Source of the DNA: UBA6136 sp044237765
GTDB taxonomy: Bacteria > Pseudomonadota > Gammaproteobacteria > Methylococcales > Methylococcaceae
Length of the DNA: 64,000 bases
Direction: 5' to 3'
Assembly: GCA_044237765.1 (NCBI GenBank)
Contig: JBIIEQ010000007.1
Location: 1 to 64,000, forward strand
Shown piece by piece: positions 1 to 9,881 of this stretch. The notes beneath the pieces are model-generated. The model did not search any database. It saw only the letters and a program-made list of their open reading frames with translations, and was not told where the DNA came from. Position numbers and translations under genes: made by a program. The first letter of the stretch is position 1, and each line of letters opens with the position of its first letter.

Positions 1-857
1 TAGAGCGCGACCATGACCGACTTCGCGATTGCCGCAAACGGGTGAATGTGATGCCCCTGGGTGCCGCGGCGCTCGCGGGCACCACCTTCCCGCTGGATCG
101 CACCTACACCGCCAGCCTGCTGGGTTTTGATCGTCCCGCCGCCAACTCGCTGGATGCTGTCAGTGATCGGGATTTCGCCATCGAATTCACGGCCTGTGCC
201 AGCCTGATCATGATGCATCTGTCGCGTTTCTCGGAAGAGCTGGTGCTCTGGACATCCGCGCAATTTGGATTCATCGACTTGCCGGATGCCTTCTGTACCG
301 GTTCGTCGATCATGCCGCAGAAGAAAAACCCGGATGTTCCCGAACTGGTGAGAGGCAAGTCCGGGCGCGTATTCGGCCATCTGATCGGCCTGTTGACGCT
401 CATGAAGGGCCAGCCGCTGGCCTACAACAAGGACAATCAGGAAGACAAGGAACCGCTGTTCGACACAATCGACACCGTCAGGGACAGTCTCAGGGCATTT
501 GCCGATATGGTTCCGCACCTGCACCCCAACCGGGATGCCATGCGCCGGGCCGCCCTGAAGGGCTACGCCACGGCGACCGATCTTGCTGACTATCTCGTTC
601 GCAAGGGGATTCCCTTCCGTGATGCGCACGAAGTGGTGGGAAAAGCCGTTCGCCTCGGCATCGATACGGGGCGCGATCTCGCCGACCTGTCACTGGACGA
701 ATTTCGGGGCTTGTCCGGCAATATCGAACAGGACGTATTTGACGTACTGACCTTGGAAGGCTCCATCATGGCCCGCAACCACCTCGGTGGCACCGCCCCG
801 GAACAGGTTCGTCGTGCGGTCAGCACCGCCCGTACCGGATTGAACGGAGACCATTGA
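1..857 (+). CDS. argH: Argininosuccinate lyase, C-terminal part (5' end outside window)
   Basis: Last step of arginine biosynthesis: cleaves argininosuccinate to arginine and fumarate in the cytoplasm. The frame stays open to the left edge, and residues upstream of the first internal ATG (..DCRKRVNVMPLG..) match the interior of ArgH, so the true start lies before the window. The fumarase/lyase superfamily signature GSSIMPQKKNPD is intact near base 305, and the C-terminal domain runs to a normal end. The stop overlaps the TTG start of the next gene, suggesting translational coupling. No sign of decay in the part visible. Confidence 0.96.
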   Translation, partial: ERDHDRLRDCRKRVNVMPLGAAALAGTTFPLDRTYTASLLGFDRPAANSLDAVSDRDFAIEFTACASLIMMHLSRFSEELVLWTSAQFGFIDLPDAFCTGSSIMPQKKNPDVPELVRGKSGRVFGHLIGLLTLMKGQPLAYNKDNQEDKEPLFDTIDTVRDSLRAFADMVPHLHPNRDAMRRAALKGYATATDLADYLVRKGIPFRDAHEVVGKAVRLGIDTGRDLADLSLDEFRGLSGNIEQDVFDVLTLEGSIMARNHLGGTAPEQVRRAVSTARTGLNGDH

Positions 858-1483
858 AGTTGATCACGTACGAGCGCATCACGACGCTGATTGACCTTAT
901 GCGCCATGGCGAGCCGGTTGGAGGTATCCGCTATCGGGGGCAACAGGATGATCCGCTCAGCCATACCGGTTGGCAGGAAATGCGCAAGTCCATCGGCCGT
1001 GAGCGGCCCTGGGACGTCATCGTCAGCTCACCGCTCAGCCGTTGTCTGGCGTTTGCCGAGGAACTGAGCGAAACATCCGGCATCCCGTTGGAAACGGATG
1101 ACCGACTCAAGGAGATCGGTTTCGGGGAATGGCAGGGCAAGACAGGCGAGGAAATCACCCGTTTTGACCCCGGTCTGGTCCAGCGCTTCTATCGCGACCC
1201 CACCACCTATCGCCCCGATGGCGCGGAGGGGCTGGCGGATTTTCGCAACCGGGTCGCGGAAGCCTGTCAGGACATTCTCAGCCGCCATGCTGGCAAGCAT
1301 CTTCTGATTATCTGTCATGCGGGCATCATCCGGATGGTGCTGGCCAAAATCCTGGACATTCCTCTATCCAACCTGTTTCGCATCAAGGTGGGCCATGCCT
1401 GCGTGACCCGGGTCGAGTTTGCCGAGCAGGGCGAGGAGTTTCTGGGTCAACTGATTTTCCATGCGGGCTCGCTGGAAGGCTGA
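854..1483 (+). CDS. Histidine phosphatase family protein (phosphoglycerate mutase/CobC-like)
   Basis: A 209-residue member of the histidine phosphatase superfamily. The catalytic RHG triad (Arg17, His18, Gly19) lies in LMRHGEP and the second catalytic His155 in ICHAG. A glutamate-bearing motif (KEIGFGEWQG, 86-95) is typical of the alpha-ribazole phosphatase/CobC branch. The substrate cannot be told from sequence, since the family includes cobalamin, sugar-phosphate and nucleotide phosphatases. The start is taken as TTG overlapping the argH stop by four bases. An ATG exists only directly before RHG, which would remove the first strand of the fold. It is probably cotranscribed with argH. No cobalamin genes are nearby to support a CobC role. 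Confidence 0.85.
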   Translation: MKLITYERITTLIDLMRHGEPVGGIRYRGQQDDPLSHTGWQEMRKSIGRERPWDVIVSSPLSRCLAFAEELSETSGIPLETDDRLKEIGFGEWQGKTGEEITRFDPGLVQRFYRDPTTYRPDGAEGLADFRNRVAEACQDILSRHAGKHLLIICHAGIIRMVLAKILDIPLSNLFRIKVGHACVTRVEFAEQGEEFLGQLIFHAGSLEG

Positions 1484-1562
1484 AAAGCGCCGATACGACC
1501 CGCCATAGCGAAAGCCGCTGACCCCTCACCCCTACTTTCCACGGACGACTAGGCCGCCCCGC

Positions 1563-3308
1563 TTGAACACCCCATCACTCAGCCATCCAAACACCTCGCC
1601 CAGTTTTTCCCGTTACTGGCTCCTCGCCGCCCTGATTTTCAGCATTTGGGCCACTTTCTTTCATCTGGGTGACTTTCCATTGTTGTCGCCGGACGAAGGA
1701 CGCAACGCGGAAGTCGCGCGAGAAATGAAGGAGGCAGGTACTTGGCTAGTGCCCACCTACGATGGCGCTACCTACCTCGATAAACCGGCATTTTTCTTCA
1801 AGTCGGTCGCGCTGTCGCTGGCGGCATTGGGTGACACCGAATTCGCCGCCCGACTGCCCTCTGCGCTATCGGGACTGGGCATCCTCCTGATGGTCTTAGC
1901 ATTTTGCCGACGCGCCTACGGGGAATTGACCGCCTCTCTGGCGATGGTGATAGTCGCCAGCACGCCGCTCTTCATGGCGTTTTCCCGCATCGTCATTTTC
2001 GACATGATGCTGGCGCTGTTTGTTTGTGCCGCGATTTTTTCGGCTTATCTGGCGGAAGAACATGAAGGCAAGACGCGCCGCAACTGTTACTGGATGGCGA
2101 CTCTGGCCGCCGGATTTGCGACCCTGGTAAAGGGCCCGGTCGGCTTTCTGGTGCCTCTACTGGTGATGTCGGCGTTTCATCTCGCTTCGGGCCGCCGAGC
2201 GGCCATCAAGCGATTCTTCAGCCCCGCGCATGTCCTGCTGTTCCTGGCCGTGGTGCTGCCGTGGTTTGTCGGTCTCTCGCTGGCCTGCCCGGATTTCCCG
2301 TATTACGGCATCATGAAGGAATCCATTGCCCGCTTCACCACCACGGAGTTTCGCAGGACGCAGCCCTTTTACTACTACGCCCTCATCATCGCCGGCTGCT
2401 TCTTCTCATGGAGCGTCCTACTACCCGAATCGATGCGCATTGCTGTTCGCGAGCGGGCGCGCCTTGGCCGCCCCGACCGGCTGTTTGTCATCTGGGCCCT
2501 TGTCGTGGTCGTGTTCTTTTCCCTTTCCCAATCGAAACTCCCCGGCTACATTCTGACGGGCGTCATTGCGCTGGGTGTTCTGGTTGCGCGATTGTTTGCC
2601 GAAGCGATCGAAGCCCGCAACGCAGCCGCTCAGGGCATCATCATGCGGGCCTGCCTGGGGCTTGCCATCGCGGCCTGCTTGCTGGCCATTCCATTACTCA
2701 TTTTGAGCTTTGCACCGGAATCCCTCGCCAAACCCCGATGGCTTACAGCCGAGACAATGCAACAGTTTGGCCCCTTGTTTCCCGGCATCAGCATCTCCCT
2801 GGGAGTCACCGCGGTACTGGCACTCATGGCTTATGGCATCAAAAGCACTCGTTTTGCCTTGGTAGCGTTTCTATCGATTTCGGTCCTGTTGCTGACGGTG
2901 GATTTCGAGATCATTCCCCGTCATGCCAGCCTCAAGTCAGCCCGCTCATTGCTCGAGAAATTACCGGCAGACATCCCCTCGAACAGCGAGTTTGCCTGCA
3001 TCGGCTGCATGCCTCACGGACTCACTTTTTATCTGGGTCAACCGGTCACCGTGTTCACACAAGACGGCAATGAACTCACCAGCAATTACGTCCTCTTCTC
3101 GCTCAAGTCCGGAAAGGCTTGGCCGGAACGATTGGTGCCTCATGCTCACATGCAGAATTACCTTACTTCACGCACTCATCCCACCTACCTGATGGCGCGC
3201 AGCGACAGACGCGCCGAACTCGAGGCCATCGCCCAAAAGCAATCGACACGGGTCGATCGTCTCCACGGTGATTTCATCGGTACCTTGCTGCCGGCAACCG
3301 GGCACTGA
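1563..3308 (+). CDS. ArnT-like/PMT family membrane glycosyltransferase (GT83-type)
   Basis: A 581-residue integral membrane protein with about a dozen hydrophobic segments and a C-terminal soluble part. It has the hallmarks of polyprenyl-phosphate-sugar glycosyltransferases (ArnT, PMT, RgtA-like). The acidic pair Asp44-Glu45 sits in the first periplasmic loop (LSPDEGRNAEVA) and is followed by YLDKPAFFFK (71-80), equivalent to the conserved loop of ArnT. These enzymes move a sugar from undecaprenyl phosphate to lipid A, a protein or a glycan on the periplasmic side. No arn genes are in the window, so L-Ara4N transfer is not implied. The start is TTG. One base separates its stop from the next gene, so the two are probably one transcript. 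Confidence 0.8.
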   Translation: MNTPSLSHPNTSPSFSRYWLLAALIFSIWATFFHLGDFPLLSPDEGRNAEVAREMKEAGTWLVPTYDGATYLDKPAFFFKSVALSLAALGDTEFAARLPSALSGLGILLMVLAFCRRAYGELTASLAMVIVASTPLFMAFSRIVIFDMMLALFVCAAIFSAYLAEEHEGKTRRNCYWMATLAAGFATLVKGPVGFLVPLLVMSAFHLASGRRAAIKRFFSPAHVLLFLAVVLPWFVGLSLACPDFPYYGIMKESIARFTTTEFRRTQPFYYYALIIAGCFFSWSVLLPESMRIAVRERARLGRPDRLFVIWALVVVVFFSLSQSKLPGYILTGVIALGVLVARLFAEAIEARNAAAQGIIMRACLGLAIAACLLAIPLLILSFAPESLAKPRWLTAETMQQFGPLFPGISISLGVTAVLALMAYGIKSTRFALVAFLSISVLLLTVDFEIIPRHASLKSARSLLEKLPADIPSNSEFACIGCMPHGLTFYLGQPVTVFTQDGNELTSNYVLFSLKSGKAWPERLVPHAHMQNYLTSRTHPTYLMARSDRRAELEAIAQKQSTRVDRLHGDFIGTLLPATGH

Positions 3309-3309
3309 G

Positions 3310-5187
3310 ATGTGTGGGATTTGCGGTCAGGTCAATTTCCTGACTTCTTCGGAGCCTTCGGTCAACGCCGTTCCCGCAATGCTGGATCGTCTGGTTCATC
3401 GTGGACCGGATGGGCACTGGATCAAAGCGGATCATTCGGCCACCTTCGGCATGTCCCGCCTGACCATTCGCGGACTGACCAGCGGCGAACAACCGCTGAC
3501 TGATGCCGCCACCGGTGTGATGGTGATCTGCAATGGCGAAATCGATAACCACCTCGCCTTGCGCGAATGGCTCGCGGAACGTGGTCGACCGGTCGAGCAA
3601 GATACCGATGTGGCGGTGTTACCCGGCCTTTACCTTGAGCTGGGTGAAGCCTTTGTCGAGAAATTGATCGGCGCCTTTGCCATCGCCGTGTGGGACCCGC
3701 GCCAGAGCAAACTGCTGCTAGTTCGTGACCGTGCCGGCGAGCGGCCGCTGTTTTATTCCCTGGAAAACGGGGTTGCCACTTTTGCTTCCCAGTTGGCCGC
3801 CATGGCCGTCAGTCACCCCCAATCCCAGACCATTAACAACGCCGCCGTCCGCCGTTATCTGCAACTGGGATACTTCCCGGCGCCGGACAGCCCGCTGGAA
3901 GGTGTCATCAAGGTGGGTCCCGCCGAATGCGTGACCCTGAGTGCTGAAGGCATAAAAACCACCCATTATTGGCGTTGGCCAAGGGCAAACGCGCCCAAGA
4001 CAGATACTTCACTGGAAGCGTTCGATCTGGTTTTTCGCAATGCCGTCTGGCGGCAGAGCGAAGTGGATGTCCCGGTGGGGTTGTTTCTCAGTGGCGGGGT
4101 CGATTCATCCCTGATTGCTGCCGTCGCGCGCAGCCTGCATCCCGAAAAGTCTCTCACCGCCTATGGGCTTCGCTTCCGGGAAGACTCCTTTGATGAAGGT
4201 TATTTCGCCGAACAGGTCGCCGCAGATCTGGGCGTTGAATACATCCCGGTCTGGGTCACCCCGGACGATATTCCGCGCTTGCTCAAGGAAGTGATCCGCA
4301 CCAGTGGCGAGCCCCTGGCCGACCCCGCCTGGATTCCGACGGCGCTCTTGTCCGAGCGATCCGCGCGGGACATCCGGATCTCCCTGTCCGGTGAAGGGGC
4401 CGACGAACTCTTTGGTGGTTACCCGACGTATTTTGGGGCCGGATTTGCGGAGCGATATGCGCGCCTTCCGGCCGGGGTTCGCCGATTCATTCGCGACCAG
4501 GTCGAACGCTGGCCGCCCAGTGATAAAAAAGTCACCCTGTCCTTCCTGCTGAAGCGCTTTGTCCAGGGCGATACGCTCGATGGCGTAGCCAGGCATGTCT
4601 TGTGGAATTCCAGCATTGCTCCCGGGATTCTGGCGCGACTGGGCTTGTCGCCCACACTGCAGCCCTGGTTCGCTCCCGAAGGAGAATCCCTGCTGGACCA
4701 GATTCAGCATTACGATCTTGAGCGCTCTCTGGCGGAGGGTCTCCTGACCAAGGCCGATCGCGCCAGCATGCACTCAGCGTTGGAGTTGCGGGCACCGTTC
4801 CTCGATCAGGCGGTGATGGAATTCGCAGCCGCCCTAACACCGGGGCAGCGAGTCAAGGGCATCCAGACCAAGGTATTTCTGAAACAGTACGCCTCCCGCT
4901 ACCTGCCCAAGGACATCGTCTATCGGAAGAAGCGCGGGCTCTCGGTCCCACTCAGCAGTTGGCTACGCGAACCCCTGCGCGACTGGGTGGAAAATGCCCT
5001 GGCTCGCCCCGAGCTGGATCGAATCGGCCTGGATCGCCACGCCGCGATTGAACTCATGAACGAGCATCTTCAACGCCAGGCCGACCATGGCCGAGCCATC
5101 TGGGCACTGGTAGTCATCAGCGAATGGCTGGCCTGGCTGGAGCAGTCGGACAGTAAACTGTCGCCGCTCAGGACTCCCTTGGATTGA
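3310..5187 (+). CDS. asnB: Asparagine synthetase, glutamine-hydrolysing (AsnB family)
   Basis: A 625-residue two-domain amidotransferase. Starting at the ATG that gives MCGICGQ places the class II glutaminase nucleophile Cys2 at the mature N-terminus, which decides this start over upstream codons. The synthetase domain carries the PP-loop SGGVDSS near bases 4090-4115 and a downstream SGEGADELFGGY motif. The family makes asparagine from aspartate, glutamine and ATP. Paralogues also amidate sugars or peptides in surface polysaccharide clusters, and the tight coupling to a membrane glycosyltransferase (one-base gap) leaves that open. The 3' end overlaps the convergent murU by about 20 bases. Confidence 0.9.
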   Translation: MCGICGQVNFLTSSEPSVNAVPAMLDRLVHRGPDGHWIKADHSATFGMSRLTIRGLTSGEQPLTDAATGVMVICNGEIDNHLALREWLAERGRPVEQDTDVAVLPGLYLELGEAFVEKLIGAFAIAVWDPRQSKLLLVRDRAGERPLFYSLENGVATFASQLAAMAVSHPQSQTINNAAVRRYLQLGYFPAPDSPLEGVIKVGPAECVTLSAEGIKTTHYWRWPRANAPKTDTSLEAFDLVFRNAVWRQSEVDVPVGLFLSGGVDSSLIAAVARSLHPEKSLTAYGLRFREDSFDEGYFAEQVAADLGVEYIPVWVTPDDIPRLLKEVIRTSGEPLADPAWIPTALLSERSARDIRISLSGEGADELFGGYPTYFGAGFAERYARLPAGVRRFIRDQVERWPPSDKKVTLSFLLKRFVQGDTLDGVARHVLWNSSIAPGILARLGLSPTLQPWFAPEGESLLDQIQHYDLERSLAEGLLTKADRASMHSALELRAPFLDQAVMEFAAALTPGQRVKGIQTKVFLKQYASRYLPKDIVYRKKRGLSVPLSSWLREPLRDWVENALARPELDRIGLDRHAAIELMNEHLQRQADHGRAIWALVVISEWLAWLEQSDSKLSPLRTPLD

Positions 5188-5836
5188 GATAGGCATCAAA
5201 CGACTGGAGCCGCTCGACGGTTCCAATGTCCATCCAGAAACCTTCGTAAAGCTGACCGGTGACCGACTGCTGCGCCATCGCAGCCCTGAGCAACGGCGCC
5301 AGCGGGAACCGACCGGGACTGCAGTCACGGAACAAGGCCGGATGGTAAACGCCGATTCCACCAAAAGTATGGCGCGGCTCACCCCCATCCAGCACAGTGG
5401 ATCCATCCAGACCAAAATCTCCCTTGGGATGGTGTTCAGGATTGGGCACGAGAACCAGATGAGCCATCTGGATCGGCAATTTGGTCAGCGTTCCAAAGGG
5501 GAAATCCGTCGCAATATCGCCATTGACGACCAGAAATGGCTCGTCTCCAAGAAGTGGCAGCGCCCGATAGATACCGCCGCCCGTTTCGAGCGCCTCGCCC
5601 TCGGGTGAAAAGTGCAGGCGAGCACCCAGGCGCGAACCATCACCCAACACGGCTTCCACCTGCTCACCCAGATGCGCGGTATTGACGACCATTTCGGTGA
5701 TACCACCCTCGACGAGCGCCACGACCAGATGCTCGATCAACGGCCTACCACCCGCCTGAAGCAAGGGCTTGGGCGTGTGATCGGTCAGTGGCCGCATGCG
5801 CTCACCCCGGCCTGCAGCCAGAATCATGGCTTTCAT
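5168..5836 (-). CDS. murU: N-acetylmuramate alpha-1-phosphate uridylyltransferase
   Basis: A 222-residue nucleotidyltransferase of the NTP_transferase fold. The N-terminal nucleotide-binding signature LAAGRGERMRPLTDHTPKP is complete, and VVNGDIATDF supplies the metal-binding aspartate. MurU converts MurNAc-1-phosphate and UTP to UDP-MurNAc in the cell-wall recycling bypass that skips de novo MurA/MurB synthesis. Its partner kinase amgK lies directly upstream with a four-base overlap, the arrangement known from Pseudomonas. That context favours MurU over generic mannose-1-phosphate guanylyltransferases of the same fold. Confidence 0.9.
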   Translation of the reverse strand: MKAMILAAGRGERMRPLTDHTPKPLLQAGGRPLIEHLVVALVEGGITEMVVNTAHLGEQVEAVLGDGSRLGARLHFSPEGEALETGGGIYRALPLLGDEPFLVVNGDIATDFPFGTLTKLPIQMAHLVLVPNPEHHPKGDFGLDGSTVLDGGEPRHTFGGIGVYHPALFRDCSPGRFPLAPLLRAAMAQQSVTGQLYEGFWMDIGTVERLQSFDAYLNPRES

Positions 5837-6846
5837 GACAGCGCCTCCCCGGACAGTCGCGGCATCACACGGTGGTAGAGAAACCGCATGAAACCAGCCA
5901 GTTCCGGATAGTTTCGGCCCACCTCAGTGACATACCCCAGTGTTCGTGGAATATCCTTCAGATAACCCGGCTTGCCATCACGAATATTCAAGCGGGAAAA
6001 GATACCGACGGCCTTGAGGTGGCGCTGCATACCCATGAGGTCAAACCAGCGGCGAAAACGCTCGACGTCGGATTCTTCCAGCAATTTCGTGGCCAGCAAT
6101 GACTTCTGGTAAGACTCCATCCAAGCGTAGACCCGATCCATCGGCCAGGCGATGTAACAGTCCCTGAGCAGGGACGCCAGATCGTAGGTAATCGGCCCCA
6201 CCACCGCATCCTGAAAGTCCAGCACGCCCGGATTGGCCTCATCGGTCACCATGAGATTGCGAGAATGATAGTCGCGATGCACACAGACCCGAGGCTGCTC
6301 GAGGGCGGAACCGACCAGTGCTGCCCAGGCTTGATCGATCGTCGCAGACTCTTCGGCCGACAACGCCAGCCCAAGCCACCGCTCCAGAAACCATTCACGG
6401 AATATCCCCAACTCCGTTCGCAACAAACGCTCGTCATAGGAGGGCAAATCCACTGAGGCCACCGTGACACCCTGCTGCAAAACCAGCAGGGAAGCCATTG
6501 CATCGCCATAGAGCGATTCGGCAGTATCCTCATCCAGCTCATCGAGGTAATTGCGATTGCCGAAATCGCCCAAGAGCACGAACCCCCGGTCGGTATCCAC
6601 CGCATGAACCTCGGGCGTTCGAACGCCGGCCTCCCGAAGCAACTCGGCCACGGCAACAAAAGGCCTGACATTCTCCTTGGGAGGCGGCGCGTCCATGACA
6701 ATGTGGGACTGGCCCTCGGAATGAATCCGGAAGTAACGCCTGAAACTGGCATCGGAGGAAGCGGGAGCGATCGATTCGACCGGTCGGCCCAAATCGGTCC
6801 GCAACCAATCCAGCAATTGTTGGTAACGAGTATCCGTGGAATCCAT
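5833..6846 (-). CDS. amgK: N-acetylmuramate/N-acetylglucosamine kinase
   Basis: A 337-residue aminoglycoside phosphotransferase-fold kinase. The catalytic loop HRDYHSRN and the metal-binding motif LDFQDA are both present, as in AmgK. It phosphorylates anomeric C1 of recycled MurNAc or GlcNAc and feeds MurU. The ATG giving MDSTDTRYQQL is preferred, because the longer open frame upstream contributes a basic, poorly conserved extension running into the divergent promoter region of lptD. It forms an operon with murU. Location divergent from lptD-surA-pdxA-rsmA matches the pseudomonad order. Confidence 0.9.
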   Translation of the reverse strand: MDSTDTRYQQLLDWLRTDLGRPVESIAPASSDASFRRYFRIHSEGQSHIVMDAPPPKENVRPFVAVAELLREAGVRTPEVHAVDTDRGFVLLGDFGNRNYLDELDEDTAESLYGDAMASLLVLQQGVTVASVDLPSYDERLLRTELGIFREWFLERWLGLALSAEESATIDQAWAALVGSALEQPRVCVHRDYHSRNLMVTDEANPGVLDFQDAVVGPITYDLASLLRDCYIAWPMDRVYAWMESYQKSLLATKLLEESDVERFRRWFDLMGMQRHLKAVGIFSRLNIRDGKPGYLKDIPRTLGYVTEVGRNYPELAGFMRFLYHRVMPRLSGEALS

Positions 6847-7012
6847 ATCACACGTTGAAAAAGGATGAAGAAAACACTTACCGAAGTGATGGCTTTCGGT
6901 AAAATGGCTAGTCGAAATTGGATATTTCAACATAAAAGACCGCTTTTCGACGACCATGCCTTCACCGGCCACGCGCCCATGATCGCCTCACCAACCCATT
7001 CACTAAAGGTGC

Positions 7013-9868
7013 ATGCCGGTTTACAGACGCCCGCCCTCGGATAAACGCCTCATGCCCCGTCCTGTCGGTTACCGGCTCGGGTTTTCGCTAATGGCCGTTT
7101 ATTTCAGCGTTTCTCCTTCTCTATCCTCAGGTGCGGCGAATGACTGGGACTGCGCTCGGGATGGTCGAAGCGGCAACTGGGTGTGCGGATCGAAAACGCC
7201 GTTAACAGGGGCGACAACCGCCACGGAAAGAGAGGTTGAGTTGGGTGAGGATCCCTCCGATCCGCAACCCGCGGTCAGCGAAATGAATGAGGCATCGGGC
7301 CCCGAGGATGAGCCGCGACTCTTGAACAGCAAGGCGCCCTTTCAACCGCCAGAACCGAAAGGGGGTCCCGAAAAGGCAAAGGTGGCCGGCTGGAACTGCA
7401 CTCCCAACCTCGACGAAGGCCCCGACCGGAATTGGGTTTGCTCACTGAGTGGTCGAGACCCTCGGGGCCTGGCGCATGTCGTTAGCGAAGAAGGCGAATC
7501 CACGGAAAACTGGGCGGAATCCAACACCATCACGCGAGAGGACGAGGATCGCTTCGAGAATATGTTGGGTCGCATGCCCGTGAGTCCCTGGCAACGCAGT
7601 TGCGCACCCAAGGTAGGAAAAAAGCCGCCGCCTCCCCTGGCCGATTTCATTTTGACGCCCGAGGAAAAGTTGGCACGCAGCAAGGCACCCATCGACATCG
7701 ATTCCGATTATTTCGAGTTGGTCGATAACGAAGTGACCAACTTCACCGGCTCGGCCGAAATGGTCAAGGCGGATCAGAAACTGTGGGGTGATTACATCAC
7801 CCGCAACCTCAAGACCAATGCCGTGAATGTGCACGGCAACGTCACCTATCAAGACAAGGGGTTCATCCTCTCCAGCGATTCCGGCTTCATGGATGGCGAA
7901 GCGGACCGCGGGGTGTTTCGTAACAGCCAGTTCATCCTGCCCGCCGTACCGGGACGCGGCACCTCCCGACTGACCAACATCGACAGCAACACCCTGTCGC
8001 GGTATGAGAACTTCAGCTACACGACTTGCCCTACCGGCAACCAGGACTGGATCCTTCACGCATCCAAGGTCAAGATCAACAAGGAAACGGGGCGGGGCAG
8101 CGCACAGGACGCCTGGTTCGAGTTCATGGACGTTCCGTTCCTATGGACGCCCTACATGGATTTCCCGACAGACAAACGTCGCTCGTCGGGTTTCCTGAGC
8201 CCCAACGTCGGAGTGACCCAGGTTAGTGGGGCCGACTTTTCGATCCCCTACTACTTCAACCTGGCGCCCAATTATGACTATACGGCCCAGCCCCGCTACC
8301 TGACCAAGCGGGGCTTCATGCTGCGCAACGAATTTCGCTACATTGATGAGACCTCCAGGGCCCGGCTTTCCGGCGATATCCTGCCTTACGACGATGAAAC
8401 GAAAACCACGCGTGGTCAGGTCAGCCTTTTGGATGACTCCCGTTTCAGCGAAAACGTCACGGCTCACCTCGATGCCAACTGGGTGTCGGATTACAACTAC
8501 CTGAACCAACTCGGATCCGCGCTGAACACCGTCAATTACCTCAACATTCCCAGTGTGGCCATGGTTAACTACACCAGCCCCTGGGGACCGATCAGCGGTA
8601 TGGCCAACTATTTTCAGACCATCGATCCGAGCGTTCCAAAAAATCAGTACCCCTACTTCTACCTTCCCAAGGTCGAACACAGCTTCGGTCAGAACATCGC
8701 CGACACGGGGCTCATGCTGAGCAACCAGACCCAGGTCTCCTACATCCAGGCCGACAGCAACGAGATGACCATGGGCCAGCGCTTCCTCATTCGGCCCAAG
8801 CTGGCCTACCCGATGGAGTATAGCGGCGGATTCATTCGCCCCAGCGCGACCCTGGCCTTCAACCAGTATTCCCTGCAAAACCCGGAATATTGGGGACAGC
8901 TGCAACAGAACCTGGGGGTCAATACCAACGGCAACACCAACCAGACCTTCACGACGCCGATTCTGTCGCTGGATAGCGGAACCTATTTTGATCGGGATCT
9001 CGAAATCGGCGATACGCCGATGCAGCACACCATAGAACCACGTCTGTTCTATGTGTATATCCCGACTGTGAATCAGCAGAATATCCCGGTATTTGATACC
9101 ACGAGCTACGACTTCACCTACTACCAGCTTTTCCGTGAGAACCGTTTTGCCGGTTATGACCGCGTCGGTGACGCAAACGACCTAACCGCAGCGGTCACAT
9201 CACGACTGATTGACCATGAAACCGGCATCGAGCGAATTCGCGCTACCCTAGGCAACATCGCCTATTTTTCCAATCGAGAGGTCACACCCGCAGGATTGGC
9301 ACCCGACACCTACAAGCAGAGCTTTTCGAACATCGTGGGCGACCTCTACGGCGCCATCACCGACAACTGGTCAGTTTATACGGCCGGACAATACAACCCG
9401 TCCTTCAACCAGATCGATCGTGGCCAAGTTGGACTCCAGTACAACAACAAGCAGAACCATATTCTCAATCTGGCGTATCGTTATCGCCGCAACCAATATA
9501 CAAACAACTGCGCGCCCTCATGGACAGGCCAAAATTACTACACCAACAGTTCGGGCTGTCTGGACCTGACCGACGTCTCCATGCGACTGCCCATCCTAGC
9601 GGGTTGGTATGCCATCGGACGTTGGCAGTATTCGTTTCTGGACAATGTAACGACCGAGAGTTTTGCCGGTTTTGAACGCGAAACCTGCTGCTGGCGCTTC
9701 GCCCTGATTGGTCGCCGCTACCTCAACACCATCAATCCGGACGGTACCGCGCAATCCAACAACGCCGTGTTTCTGCAGATCGAACTCAAGGGCCTGACCA
9801 CACTCAACGAGGACGTGGATAAATTCCTTGAGAGAAGCATTACCGGGTACCGCTTCAGAGACTATTAA
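7013..9868 (+). CDS. lptD: LPS-assembly outer membrane protein LptD
   Basis: A 951-residue outer-membrane beta-barrel that, with LptE, inserts lipopolysaccharide into the outer leaflet. It has a signal sequence (about residues 15-41), an OstA/LptA-like jellyroll domain near 230-330, and a large C-terminal barrel. An adjacent CysCys pair (ETCCWRF) near the end matches the cysteines that form the inter-domain disulfides in characterised LptD. The N-terminal region is unusual: a W-x-C...W-V-C motif occurs twice (Trp45-Cys58 and Trp127-Cys143), joined by an acidic, proline-rich linker. P. aeruginosa LptD has one such motif. An alternative ATG at 7052 would still leave a complete signal peptide. 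First gene of the lptD-surA-pdxA-rsmA operon. Confidence 0.94.
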   Translation: MPVYRRPPSDKRLMPRPVGYRLGFSLMAVYFSVSPSLSSGAANDWDCARDGRSGNWVCGSKTPLTGATTATEREVELGEDPSDPQPAVSEMNEASGPEDEPRLLNSKAPFQPPEPKGGPEKAKVAGWNCTPNLDEGPDRNWVCSLSGRDPRGLAHVVSEEGESTENWAESNTITREDEDRFENMLGRMPVSPWQRSCAPKVGKKPPPPLADFILTPEEKLARSKAPIDIDSDYFELVDNEVTNFTGSAEMVKADQKLWGDYITRNLKTNAVNVHGNVTYQDKGFILSSDSGFMDGEADRGVFRNSQFILPAVPGRGTSRLTNIDSNTLSRYENFSYTTCPTGNQDWILHASKVKINKETGRGSAQDAWFEFMDVPFLWTPYMDFPTDKRRSSGFLSPNVGVTQVSGADFSIPYYFNLAPNYDYTAQPRYLTKRGFMLRNEFRYIDETSRARLSGDILPYDDETKTTRGQVSLLDDSRFSENVTAHLDANWVSDYNYLNQLGSALNTVNYLNIPSVAMVNYTSPWGPISGMANYFQTIDPSVPKNQYPYFYLPKVEHSFGQNIADTGLMLSNQTQVSYIQADSNEMTMGQRFLIRPKLAYPMEYSGGFIRPSATLAFNQYSLQNPEYWGQLQQNLGVNTNGNTNQTFTTPILSLDSGTYFDRDLEIGDTPMQHTIEPRLFYVYIPTVNQQNIPVFDTTSYDFTYYQLFRENRFAGYDRVGDANDLTAAVTSRLIDHETGIERIRATLGNIAYFSNREVTPAGLAPDTYKQSFSNIVGDLYGAITDNWSVYTAGQYNPSFNQIDRGQVGLQYNNKQNHILNLAYRYRRNQYTNNCAPSWTGQNYYTNSSGCLDLTDVSMRLPILAGWYAIGRWQYSFLDNVTTESFAGFERETCCWRFALIGRRYLNTINPDGTAQSNNAVFLQIELKGLTTLNEDVDKFLERSITGYRFRDY

Positions 9869-9881
9869 GGCCATACCGGAC

